DNA of 44,250 nucleotides from Prevotella sp. (lineage in GTDB: Bacteria > Bacteroidota > Bacteroidia > Bacteroidales > Bacteroidaceae). Made by a program: the position numbers and the translations under genes. This document shows positions 1 to 7,285 of the stretch, one piece after another (position 1 is the first letter of the stretch; every line of letters starts with the position of its first letter). The stretch covers positions 1-44,250 of the forward strand of contig SUYI01000031.1 of the NCBI GenBank assembly GCA_015060485.1, written 5' to 3'. Under the pieces are notes generated by a model. The model saw only the letters and a list, made by a program, of their open reading frames with translations. It ran no database searches and was not told the origin of the DNA.

Positions 1-15
1 TAAAAAGAAAAGCTT

Positions 16-132
16 ATGAAGAAGAACAGTTTTTGGGAAGTCGTGATTCGCATAGCGATTGCGGCACTGTCGGCGGCGCTGACCGCACTGGGGACAACCT
101 CGTGCATGGGCTACGGCCCGATAACACTCTGA
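16..132 (+). CDS. Small hydrophobic peptide, smalltalk-type (38 aa)
   Basis: ATG at 16 opens a 38-codon frame ending in TGA at 130-132. The peptide starts MKKNSFWEVV, has one Ala/Ile/Leu-rich hydrophobic stretch (about residues 9-26) and a late Cys followed by GYGPITL. It resembles the tiny Bacteroidales peptides called smalltalk protein, which usually lie just downstream of an HU-family DNA-binding gene; the first bases of the window (taa) could be the stop of such a gene, but that gene is outside the window. A strong hairpin terminator follows about 30 nt after the stop, consistent with the end of a transcript. The function is unknown; a single membrane-spanning segment is inferred. Confidence 0.6.
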   Translation: MKKNSFWEVVIRIAIAALSAALTALGTTSCMGYGPITL

Positions 133-164
133 AAATGAACTAACACACACTCTCTACTTCGAAA

Positions 165-198
165 GGCTGACAGCATCAACGCTGTCGGTCTTTTTTTT
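165..198 (+). terminator. Rho-independent terminator after the small peptide
   Basis: Inverted repeat 165-174 with 181-190 (ten pairs including G-T wobbles, six-base loop) followed by a run of eight T at 191-198. It closes the transcript of the small peptide gene. Confidence 0.8.
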
Positions 199-281
199 AA
201 TTGCAGAGAATAGCAAAGGTAATGAAAAAGTATTCTTATGAAAGGATGTTGTGCAAATGTTGTGCTACATTAAAATGCAAG

Positions 282-316
282 AAAAACGGAAGTGGTTGAT
301 TTTTAACCACTTCCGT
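282..316 (-). terminator. Terminator of the tRNA-Pro transcript
   Basis: A perfect 12-bp inverted repeat (286-297 with 305-316) around a seven-base loop. Read on the minus strand it is followed by a T run (the A run at 282-286). It lies about 20 nt past the 3' end of the tRNA. Confidence 0.85.
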
Positions 317-337
317 TGCTAAACGACCCTTGATGAG

Positions 338-410
338 TCGGGATGAGGCGACTCGAACGCCCGACCCCTACGTCCCGAACGTAGTGCGCTACCAACTGCG
401 CTACATCCCG
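338..410 (-). tRNA. tRNA-Pro (anticodon CGG)
   Basis: The minus strand folds into a full cloverleaf of 73 nt: acceptor stem CGGGATG paired with CATCCCG plus discriminator A, D arm GCGC/GCGC, anticodon stem CTACG/CGTAG with loop TTCGGGA, and T arm GGGCG/CGCCT with loop TTCGAGT. The anticodon CGG reads CCG proline codons. The 3' CCA is not encoded. No sequence defects were seen. Confidence 0.95.
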
Positions 411-414
411 AATG

Positions 415-446
415 GTCTTCAGTGGGTGAAGCCCACTATCGAAGAC
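415..446 (-). other. Hairpin in the pre-tRNA 5' leader
   Basis: A strong imperfect hairpin (GTCTTC/GAAGAC outside, AGTGGG/CCCACT inside) lies between the promoter and the 5' end of tRNA-Pro. It may assist RNase P processing or simply stabilise the leader; the role is inferred. Confidence 0.4.
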
Positions 447-467
447 GCTTTCTCTTGAAACCGGCTG

Positions 468-475
468 CAAAGGTA
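468..475 (-). promoter_or_regulatory. -7 element for tRNA-Pro
   Basis: CAAAGGTA on the plus strand reads TACCTTTG on the minus strand, the Bacteroidota -7 consensus TAnnTTTG, about 57 nt upstream of the mature tRNA. A clear -33 TTTG at the right distance is not evident. Confidence 0.55.
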
Positions 476-515
476 CAGCAAATTTTTGAATTACGTGCAG
501 TTTTAAGGAGAAAAA

Positions 516-547
516 TTTGTTATTATGGGTAAAAAGAGGTATCTTTG
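516..547 (+). promoter_or_regulatory. Promoter of the pectinesterase pair
   Basis: -33 TTTG at 516-519, 20-nt spacer, -7 TATCTTTG at 540-547. The -7 box overlaps a TTG that could otherwise be read as a start codon at 545, which supports placing the real start at the ATG at 566. Confidence 0.75.
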
Positions 548-565
548 CATCCGAAACTAATCGAA

Positions 566-1630
566 ATGAAACAAATATTACTGATAATTTCATGCTTACT
601 GCTGTCATTGACCAGTCGTAGCCAGCGGGTCATTGTGGTGGAACGTGGCAGCGTGCAGAGCCTGTTGGATGCCATCAGCAAGGCCAACATGATGAACGAG
701 GCTGAACATGCTGAGCGGACGTTTATCCTCATTCCGGACGGTGTCTACGATCTGGGCGAGACGACACTGACGCGCATCTCGGGGCATAACATCGCGCTCG
801 TCGGACAGAGCATGGAGGGTACGGTAATTCAGAACAAGCCCGACGTGAAAATTGAGAGCATCAGCAAGACGGCCGTCTTCCAGAACCGCGGAACGGGCAA
901 CTATTTCCAAGATTTAACGCTGAAGAACGCGCTGGATTACTATGCTTCGGAGCCTGACGGACGGGCTGTAACGCTGCAGGACAAGGGTACGCGCACGATA
1001 TGTAACAGGGTGAGGATGCTGTCGTATCAAGACACATATTATTCGGACAACGACTTGTGTCAGAACTACATGCAGGACACGGAGATTCACGGTACGATAG
1101 ACTTCATCTGCGGGGCGGGTGACGTATGGTTCGAGCGCTGCAGGATCGTGACGGAGAAACGCAGGCGTGACGGCAGCGGAACGAACATCATCACGGCGAC
1201 ACGCACGTCGGACACGAAGTGGGGCTACATCTTCAACCGCTGTACCATCGAGAACGACGTGTCGATGTTCAACTACGGACGCTCTTGGCATACGAATCCA
1301 CGCTGCGTGTGGCTCCATACCACCCTGTTGACACCCGAGAAGCTGGAGGCGACGCGGTTTGACGATGAGGGCATGAAGACGTCGGCGAACTACTTCAAGG
1401 AATATGACACGACAGATGCTGAGGGTCGCGACATCACGCCCCGGACAAACGAGGTGACCTTTACGCTGCGCGACCACACGCAACCCTTCGTGGCTGAGAC
1501 CATCATGACGACGGAAGAGTCGGAGCAATACACGATGAAACGAGTCTTCGGCGACTGGAGGCCTGACAAGATGCTGAAGAAGCTGGAGAAAAAGAGCAAG
1601 AAACTGAAGAAACAATACTTTAAAGAATGA
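566..1630 (+). CDS. Pectin methylesterase, CE8-like (copy 1)
   Basis: A 354-aa exported carbohydrate esterase of the pectinesterase (CE8, right-handed beta-helix) fold that would remove methyl esters from homogalacturonan. Residues 1-19 form a signal peptide. The family motifs are present: YQDTYY (D156), GTIDF (D179) and YGRSW (R239) match the two catalytic Asp and the Arg of plant and bacterial enzymes, spaced as expected. The C-terminal tail is very Lys-rich. An upstream TTG at 545 is in frame but lies inside the -7 box, so the start is set at ATG 566. The stop overlaps the start of the next gene (ATGA), so the pair is translationally coupled. The two copies are paralogues with long identical stretches, suggesting a tandem duplication. 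Substrate is inferred from family. Confidence 0.85.
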   Translation: MKQILLIISCLLLSLTSRSQRVIVVERGSVQSLLDAISKANMMNEAEHAERTFILIPDGVYDLGETTLTRISGHNIALVGQSMEGTVIQNKPDVKIESISKTAVFQNRGTGNYFQDLTLKNALDYYASEPDGRAVTLQDKGTRTICNRVRMLSYQDTYYSDNDLCQNYMQDTEIHGTIDFICGAGDVWFERCRIVTEKRRRDGSGTNIITATRTSDTKWGYIFNRCTIENDVSMFNYGRSWHTNPRCVWLHTTLLTPEKLEATRFDDEGMKTSANYFKEYDTTDAEGRDITPRTNEVTFTLRDHTQPFVAETIMTTEESEQYTMKRVFGDWRPDKMLKKLEKKSKKLKKQYFKE

Positions 1631-2715
1631 GAAGATATATTTTATTGGCAGTTAGCTGTTGGCTATTGGCTGTTGGCTATGCCCAGCAGGTGATAACAGT
1701 GGAGCAAGGCAATGCTGCGAGCTTGCTGGACGCCATCGGACAGGCTAACGAGCGGAATGCAGAGAAGACGGCTTCGAGGCTTTACATTCTGATTCCTGAC
1801 GGAGTTTATGACTTAGGCGAGACGGTATTGACGAAGATTACGGGCCACCACATCGCACTCATCGGGCAGAGCATGGAAGGTACCATCATCCAGAACAAGC
1901 CCGACGTGAAGAACGAGGGTATCAGCAAGACAGCCGTCTTGCAGAACCGAGGTACGGACAATTACTTGCAGGACCTGACGCTGAAGAATGCGCTGGAATA
2001 CTATGCCGCAGGGTCGGCCGGACGTGCTGTAACACTGCAGGACAAGGGCACGCGAACCATCTGCAACCGCGTGCGTCTGCTGTCGTATCAGGACACGTAC
2101 TTCAGCGACAACGACCTGAGCCAGCAGTATTTTCAGGACTCAGAGATTCACGGTACGGTGGACTTCATCTGCGGCGATGGTGACGTGTGGTTCGAGCGCT
2201 GTCGGATCGTGACGGAGAAACGTACTGCCGACGGAGGCGGGCGCAACGTGATTGCAGCTCCGAAGACGTCGAAGACACCGTGGGGCTACGTGTTCAACCG
2301 CTGTACGGTAGAGAACGTCGTGTCGAACTTCGAGTATGCTCGAGGGTGGAATGGCACACCCCACTGCATTTGGCTGCATACCACGCTGCTGTCGCCTGAA
2401 AAGCTGAATCCGACGCGTTTCGACTGGCGCGGCATGAATACGGTGAAAAACGACTTCCAGGAATACGGCACGACGGATGCCGAGGGTCGCGACATCACTC
2501 CCGAGACGAACGAGGTGACCTTTAAGATGACACGAAAGAAACAGGAGGACGGCCAGGAGACGGTGACGACGCAAAGCATGACCGCGGAGACCATCATGAC
2601 GGCAGCGAGGGCGGCACGGTATACGATAAGGAATGTGTTTGGCGACTGGCAGCCCGACCGCGAGTTGCAAGCCATAGAGAAGCAAGCCCGGAAACTAATG
2701 AAGCGCCTACAGTAG
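1627..2715 (+). CDS. Pectin methylesterase, CE8-like (copy 2)
   Basis: A 362-aa paralogue of the preceding gene, starting inside its stop codon. It has a signal peptide (about residues 1-19) and the same catalytic set: YQDTYF (D156), GTVDF (D179) and the downstream Arg region YARGW. The two proteins align without gaps through the catalytic core. They diverge near the C-terminus, where copy 2 has an additional Gln/Glu-rich stretch before the final FGDWQPD block. The signal peptide is encoded by an imperfect 8-nt iteration (1645-1680). The 3' end overlaps the convergent threonine aldolase gene by 9 bp. Periplasmic or surface pectin de-esterification is inferred. Confidence 0.85.
   Translation: MRRYILLAVSCWLLAVGYAQQVITVEQGNAASLLDAIGQANERNAEKTASRLYILIPDGVYDLGETVLTKITGHHIALIGQSMEGTIIQNKPDVKNEGISKTAVLQNRGTDNYLQDLTLKNALEYYAAGSAGRAVTLQDKGTRTICNRVRLLSYQDTYFSDNDLSQQYFQDSEIHGTVDFICGDGDVWFERCRIVTEKRTADGGGRNVIAAPKTSKTPWGYVFNRCTVENVVSNFEYARGWNGTPHCIWLHTTLLSPEKLNPTRFDWRGMNTVKNDFQEYGTTDAEGRDITPETNEVTFKMTRKKQEDGQETVTTQSMTAETIMTAARAARYTIRNVFGDWQPDRELQAIEKQARKLMKRLQ
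1645..1680 (+). repeat. Iterated 8-nt word inside a signal peptide
   Basis: Imperfect iteration of a TTGGCTAT/TTAGCTGT-like word. It encodes the hydrophobic core of the copy 2 pectinesterase signal peptide. It belongs to the window-wide class of short iterated words at gene junctions. Confidence 0.5.
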
Positions 2716-3732
2716 GCGCTTCAATTCGTTAATCTCGTCTTCCGTCGTTGCCCACGAGGTGACGAAACGGCAGATGGTGCGATGACCCTCGGCCTGCCCC
2801 CAGTGAGTGAAGTCCATCTTGGCAGCCAGCTCCTCGACCTTGGCATCGGGCAGGATGACGAACTGCTGGTTGGTGGGTGAGTCGAGCCAGAATTCGTAGC
2901 CTTTCTCCTGAAAGATCTGCTTCATCTGCATAGCCATGTCGATGGCGTGTCGCGAGAGTTTGAAGTAGAGGTCATCGGTAAAAAGCGCCTCGAACTGGAG
3001 TCCGATAAGGGCTCCCTTGGCGATGACGGCACCGTGCTGTTTCTGAATGGAGAAGAAGTGTTTGTGTGCCTGGCGGTTGGTAAACACGACGGCCTCGCCA
3101 CAAAGGGCGCCAATCTTCGTGCCTCCGATGTAAAACACATCGCAGTGGCGGGCCAGATAGGGCAGCGTGATGTCGCATCCGTCGGCCATCAAGCCATATC
3201 CAAGGCGTGCCCCGTCGATATAAAGCGGAATGTCGTAACGGCGGCAGACCTGATAGATGTCGTCAAGTTCGCGAGCCGTATAGAGCGTGCCGAGTTCGGT
3301 AGGGAAAGTGATGTAGACCAATCCCGGATGTACAGCATGATCCTTGTTGCCGTCGTGCATGTAGTCGTCCAGATACTTGTCGAGCACGCGGGCCTCCATC
3401 TTGCCGAGGGTGTCGGCAATGGTGATGATCTTATGTTCGGTGAACTCGACGGCACCAGCCTCGTGTACGTTGATATGGCCGGAACCGACGCAGATGACAC
3501 CCTCGTACTGATAGAGCATCGAGTCGATGGTGGTGGCATTGGTCTGGGTACCGCCCGTCAGGAAGAATATCTGCGCGTCGGGCATGCCAATGGCCTCGCG
3601 GATGCGGTCCTTGGCACGTTCGGAGAACTCGTCGAAGCCATAGGGCGTGGGCTTGGCATCGTTGTAACGTACCAAGTTTTCGAGCACCTTCGGATGAGCT
3701 CCGTTGTTATAGTCGCATTCAAAGGATATCAT
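2707..3732 (-). CDS. ltaE: Low-specificity L-threonine aldolase
   Basis: A 341-aa PLP-dependent fold-type I enzyme that cleaves L-threonine/allo-threonine to glycine and acetaldehyde in the cytosol. Supporting motifs are TGGTQTN (59-65), GHINVHEAGA (85-94, with the stacking His), YIDGARLG (171-178, Asp for the PLP nitrogen) and YIGGTKIGAL (201-210, K206 as the Schiff-base lysine). Length fits the bacterial family. Its start overlaps the stop of the upstream carbamoyltransferase gene (ATGA type), so it is the last gene of that unit. Its stop overlaps the convergent pectinesterase by 9 bp, leaving no room for an intergenic terminator. Confidence 0.9.
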   Translation of the reverse strand: MISFECDYNNGAHPKVLENLVRYNDAKPTPYGFDEFSERAKDRIREAIGMPDAQIFFLTGGTQTNATTIDSMLYQYEGVICVGSGHINVHEAGAVEFTEHKIITIADTLGKMEARVLDKYLDDYMHDGNKDHAVHPGLVYITFPTELGTLYTARELDDIYQVCRRYDIPLYIDGARLGYGLMADGCDITLPYLARHCDVFYIGGTKIGALCGEAVVFTNRQAHKHFFSIQKQHGAVIAKGALIGLQFEALFTDDLYFKLSRHAIDMAMQMKQIFQEKGYEFWLDSPTNQQFVILPDAKVEELAAKMDFTHWGQAEGHRTICRFVTSWATTEDEINELKRLL

Positions 3733-4715
3733 AAGGCTTCGAGCATGCGCTTGATAACGACGGAGCAGCTGATTTCACGGTTGGCAGCCTCGGGAATGAC
3801 GATGCTGTTGGGCGACTCGATGACGTCGTCGGTGACGATGAGGTTGCGGCGTACGGGCAGGCAATGCATGAACTTACCATTGTTGGTCCATGACATGTGC
3901 TCGGTGTCGACGGTCCACGACATGTCCTTCGAGGTAATCTTGCCGTAATCGGCGGGATTCGTCACACCAGGGTTCGACCAGTTCTTGGCGTAGATGAAGT
4001 CTGCACCCTCGAAGGCCTTACGCTGGTCGTACTCCACACGGGCATTGCCCACGAACTGAGGGTCGAGCTCGTAACCCTCGGGGTGGGTGATGACGAAGTC
4101 GACATCAGCAGCGTTCATCCACTGCGCAAAGCTGTTGGGTACAGCCTGCGGCAAAGCGCGGCAGTGAGGAGCCCAGGTGAGGACGACCTTTGGCCTGGCA
4201 ACGGCAGAACCGTTGCCCACAGTACGCTTCCAGCTTTCCTCGATGGTGATGAGGTCGGCAAAGGCCTGCAGGGGGTGCACGGTGGCTGTCTCCATGGCGA
4301 AGACGGGGCGACCCGAGTACTTGATGAACTGCTGCAGCACGGTCTCGGCATAGTCGTATTCACGATCGGTGAGGCCAGCGAATGAACGCACGCCGATGAG
4401 GTCGCAGTAGCATCCCATGACGGGAATAGCCTCGAGCAGGTGTTCCGACTTGTCGCCGTCCATGATGACGCCACGCTCGGTTTCGAGTTTCCAGGCACCG
4501 GCATTGACGTCGAGCACGATGACGTTCATGCCGAGGTTCATGGCTGCCTTCTGTGTGGAAAGACGCGTACGCAGCGAGTTATTGAAGAAAATCATCATGA
4601 GCGTCTTGTTCTTGCCCAGATGCTGGTATTTGAAACGATCGTTCTTGATCTCGAATGCTTCGGCCATCGCCTTCTCCAGCGGACCGATATCCTGTACGTT
4701 GATAAATGATTTCAT
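3729..4715 (-). CDS. argF': N-succinylornithine carbamoyltransferase (argF' type)
   Basis: A 328-aa cytosolic transcarbamylase of arginine biosynthesis. It has the carbamoyl-phosphate motif NNSLRTR (45-51), HPLQAFAD and HCLPVRRN. It matches the Bacteroidota branch that uses N-succinyl-L-ornithine (or N-acetylornithine) rather than ornithine. By position, residue 90 (in MDGDKSEHLL) corresponds to the specificity residue, Pro90 in the Bacteroides fragilis enzyme and Glu92 in acetylornithine enzymes; here it appears to be Ser, which still argues for succinylornithine. It sits between proA/proB and ltaE on the same strand. The 53-nt gap to proA is filled by an iterated repeat. Confidence 0.85.
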   Translation of the reverse strand: MKSFINVQDIGPLEKAMAEAFEIKNDRFKYQHLGKNKTLMMIFFNNSLRTRLSTQKAAMNLGMNVIVLDVNAGAWKLETERGVIMDGDKSEHLLEAIPVMGCYCDLIGVRSFAGLTDREYDYAETVLQQFIKYSGRPVFAMETATVHPLQAFADLITIEESWKRTVGNGSAVARPKVVLTWAPHCRALPQAVPNSFAQWMNAADVDFVITHPEGYELDPQFVGNARVEYDQRKAFEGADFIYAKNWSNPGVTNPADYGKITSKDMSWTVDTEHMSWTNNGKFMHCLPVRRNLIVTDDVIESPNSIVIPEAANREISCSVVIKRMLEAL

Positions 4716-4769
4716 AATTCCGAATTTCTAATTCCTAATTTCTTTCATTCCTTTCATTTCTTTCATTAC
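4716..4769 (-). repeat. Iterated junction repeat, argF'-proA
   Basis: Two consecutive imperfect iterations: an 8-9 nt AATTTCTA/AATTCCTA block followed by a TTTCATTCC/TTTCATTTC block. It occupies almost the entire intergenic gap. Confidence 0.6.
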
Positions 4770-4772
4770 GAG

Positions 4773-6020
4773 CTAAGCTCGTACTTGTCCTTCGCCCTCG
4801 ATAATCCACTTATAGGTGGTGATTTCCTCGAGTGCCATCGGACCACGGGGACCGAGCTTCTGCGTAGAGATGCCGATTTCTGCACCCAATCCGAACTGAG
4901 CGCCGTCGGTGAACGACGTGGGAGCATTCCAATAGACGCAGGCGGCGTCGACGTGCGCCTGGAACTTGCGGGCCGTCTGCTCGTTCTGCGTGATGATGGC
5001 CTCGCTATGTCCGGAGCCATGCTGATCGATATGTGCCAGTGCCTCGTCGAGTGACGAGACGGTGCGGATGGCCATCTTATAGTCCATGAATTCAGTGCCA
5101 AACGACTCCTCGGTAGCTGGCTGCAGGAGGATGGCGGGATAATATCCCGTGAGCAGCTGGTAGGCCGGTCCGTCGGCATAGAGCGTCACCTTGTGGTCGA
5201 GCAGGGGCTTTACCAACTCGAAGAGGTCGCCCAAGCGTTTCTCGTGGATGATGAGGCAGTCGAGGGCATTGCACACGGAGACACGGCGTGTCTTGGCGTT
5301 ACAGATAATCTTCTTACCCATCTCCAGGTCGCCCTCTTCGTCGAAATAGGTGTTGACGACGCCTGCTCCCGTCTCGATGACAGGGATACGGGCCGTGTCG
5401 CGCACGAAGTCGATGAGGCGGCGTCCGCCACGAGGAATGCAGAGGTCGATATATCCCACGGCATTGAGCATCTCGCCAGTAGCCTCGTGAGTGGCGGGCA
5501 GCAAGGTGACGACATCAGGGTTGACGCCGAAGCGTTCCAGCACCTCGTGGATGAGTTCGACGCTGGCCTGATTCGAGAGGTCGGCATCGGAACCGCCCTT
5601 CAGCACACAGGCGTTGCCAGTCTTGAAGCAGAGCGAGAAGACATCGTAGGTGACGTTGGGACGGGCCTCGTAGATCATGCCGATGACGCCAAAGGGTACG
5701 GAGACACGACAGAGGCGCAAGCCGTTGGGCAGCGTCTTCTCCTTGGTGACATGTCCCAGCGGCGATGGCAGGCTGGCTACGTTGCGCATGTCGGAGGCAA
5801 TATCGTCGAGTCGTTTCTCGGTGAGTTGCAGACGGTCGTAGAGCGGATTCTTCGGATCCATCTTTGCCAAGTCCTGACTGTTGGCCACGAGGATGCGCTC
5901 TTTGTAGTCGATGATGGCATCAGCCACAGCGTTGAGTATCTCGCTGCGCTGTTCGTCAGAGAGCAGGGAAAGCGTCTTGCTGGCGCGCTTCACCTGCTTG
6001 AATGTTTCAGTCAATTCCAT
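4773..6020 (-). CDS. proA: Gamma-glutamyl phosphate reductase
   Basis: A 415-aa NADPH-dependent enzyme of the second step of proline synthesis. The start is placed at ATG 6020 ([10 protein letters not shown]), which gives the normal ProA length; upstream in-frame codons to 6179 overlap proB and are not family-like. Recognisable ProA features include the ARPNVTYDV region, the [11 protein letters not shown] block, the catalytic-cysteine region [10 protein letters not shown], the [11 protein letters not shown] segment and the C-terminal [20 protein letters not shown] blocks. It overlaps the proB 3' end by 14 bp, so the pair is coupled. Confidence 0.95.
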   Translation of the reverse strand: MELTETFKQVKRASKTLSLLSDEQRSEILNAVADAIIDYKERILVANSQDLAKMDPKNPLYDRLQLTEKRLDDIASDMRNVASLPSPLGHVTKEKTLPNGLRLCRVSVPFGVIGMIYEARPNVTYDVFSLCFKTGNACVLKGGSDADLSNQASVELIHEVLERFGVNPDVVTLLPATHEATGEMLNAVGYIDLCIPRGGRRLIDFVRDTARIPVIETGAGVVNTYFDEEGDLEMGKKIICNAKTRRVSVCNALDCLIIHEKRLGDLFELVKPLLDHKVTLYADGPAYQLLTGYYPAILLQPATEESFGTEFMDYKMAIRTVSSLDEALAHIDQHGSGHSEAIITQNEQTARKFQAHVDAACVYWNAPTSFTDGAQFGLGAEIGISTQKLGPRGPMALEEITTYKWIIEGEGQVRA

Positions 6021-6786
6021 ATGGTATGAATTCTGTATGTGGTACGTTTTGTTTGTTTTCGATAAGGTCGACGAGGATATTTTCCCGCTCACCGTTGGCA
6101 ATGATGACGCGGATGCCCGTCTTCTGCACCTTCTGGGCGGTGGTGTACTTCGAGTGCATGCCACCACGCCCGAAGGCACTCTTCTCTTCTTTGATATACT
6201 GCGAGAGGTCGGTATTCGGTTCCACCCGCGGAATAATCTTCGATGTGAGGTTGTCGGGATGGCCGTCGTAGATGCCGTCGATGTTACTCAAAAGGATGAG
6301 TGTCTCGGCTTGCATCATCTGAGCGATAAGTCCCGAGAGCTCGTCGTTATCCGTAAACATCAGCTCGGTGACGCTGACGGTGTCGTTCTCGTTGACGATA
6401 GGCAGGACGTCGTTCTCGAGCATCACAGTCATACAGGCCTGCTGGTTGCGGTACTGTTCGCCAGGCTGGAAGTTCTCCTTCATCGTCAGCACCTGGCCGA
6501 TGTGAATGCCAAACTCGCGGAACAAGTCGTAGTAAAGACCTACGAGTTTCACCTGTCCGACAGCCGAGAAGAGCTGTCGCTGTTCGACGCTGTCGAGTGA
6601 GTGGTCGACGGTGAGTTCCCGGCGTCCACAAGCCACAGCACCTGACGAAACGAGGATGACCTCGATGTCGTGACGGCGGAGCCAAGCCACCTGGTCAACG
6701 ATGGCCGACACACGGGTGACGTCCAGTTTTCCGTCCTTACGCGTCAGCACGTTGGAACCTATTTTAATGACGATTCTTCTTTTCAT
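6007..6786 (-). CDS. proB: Glutamate 5-kinase
   Basis: A 259-aa amino-acid kinase that phosphorylates glutamate at the first proline step. Motifs are [11 protein letters not shown] near the N-terminus, [18 protein letters not shown] and the C-terminal FGRGGMHSK loop. There is no PUA domain, as is common for the short forms. ATG 6786 (MKRRIVIK) is preferred to the upstream in-frame ATG at 6813, because the extra nine residues are encoded by an iterated repeat (6797-6815) and are not family-like; the upstream ATG directly abuts the yraN stop, so it cannot be excluded. Confidence 0.92.
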   Translation of the reverse strand: MKRRIVIKIGSNVLTRKDGKLDVTRVSAIVDQVAWLRRHDIEVILVSSGAVACGRRELTVDHSLDSVEQRQLFSAVGQVKLVGLYYDLFREFGIHIGQVLTMKENFQPGEQYRNQQACMTVMLENDVLPIVNENDTVSVTELMFTDNDELSGLIAQMMQAETLILLSNIDGIYDGHPDNLTSKIIPRVEPNTDLSQYIKEEKSAFGRGGMHSKYTTAQKVQKTGIRVIIANGERENILVDLIENKQNVPHTEFIPYGID

Positions 6787-6796
6787 TGCGGTAGCT

Positions 6797-6815
6797 GATT
6801 CTTCATTCTTCATTT
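6797..6815 (-). repeat. Iterated repeat at the yraN-proB junction
   Basis: An imperfect double copy of ATTCTTC (AATGAAGA on the coding strand) straddling the yraN stop and the alternative proB start. Same class as the other junction iterations. Confidence 0.5.
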
Positions 6816-7170
6816 ACAAGACGTCCTTGATATGGTCTATTTCCGGTTCTGCACCGATGGTGCCCACGACGGTGATAATGTCGAGCCGTACGTCTCCGTC
6901 AAAGTGGCAATACTTGATATAATGGTTCATTGCACTCTGCAGGCTCTGCAGCTTCTGGTAGTCTACTGCCTCCTCGGGGTCGCCAAAGATACGGTTGCGG
7001 CGGGTTTTGACTTCGACAAACGCAAGGGTTCCGTCTTCGTCAGCGGCAATGATATCGATATCTCTGTGCCCCGACTTCCAGTCGCGCTCGACAATGGTAT
7101 AGCCGTTGCGCTGCAGATAGTCGGCAGCACAGTCTTCACCCCATTTGCCTAACTCGTTATGCGCCGCCAT
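6814..7170 (-). CDS. YraN/UPF0102 family endonuclease-fold protein
   Basis: A 118-aa protein with the diagnostic GKWGEDCAADYL start, then GHRDIDIIA (35-42) and FVEVKTRR (51-58). These are the E...D...ExK residues of a restriction-endonuclease-like fold (D37/D39, E53, K55). The family is widespread and often near rnhB or rplS; its exact role is unsettled. Here it immediately precedes proB on the same strand with the stop abutting an in-frame ATG. Confidence 0.88.
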   Translation of the reverse strand: MAAHNELGKWGEDCAADYLQRNGYTIVERDWKSGHRDIDIIAADEDGTLAFVEVKTRRNRIFGDPEEAVDYQKLQSLQSAMNHYIKYCHFDGDVRLDIITVVGTIGAEPEIDHIKDVL

Positions 7171-7171
7171 T

Positions 7172-7192
7172 ATCTTTGAACTTTGAAGTTTG
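7172..7192. repeat. Short iterated repeat upstream of yraN
   Basis: CTTTGAACTTTGAAGTTTG-like iteration, close to the word seen between tsf and rpsB (27308-27343) and between rpsB and rpsI (28361-28396). Confidence 0.4.
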
Positions 7193-7261
7193 TAATCGAC
7201 CTTGGTCGCTTTGACCTCTAGGTCTAAGAACTCTATGATTACTCCCGAGCGGTAGCAAATT

Positions 7262-7285
7262 GTTCACTTTTCACTATTCACTTTA
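7262..7285 (-). repeat. Iterated repeat forming the acyl-CoA synthetase tail
   Basis: Three imperfect copies of TTCACT(T/A)T. It contains the stop codon and encodes the last residues (VKVNSEK) of the upstream acyl-CoA synthetase. Confidence 0.5.
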
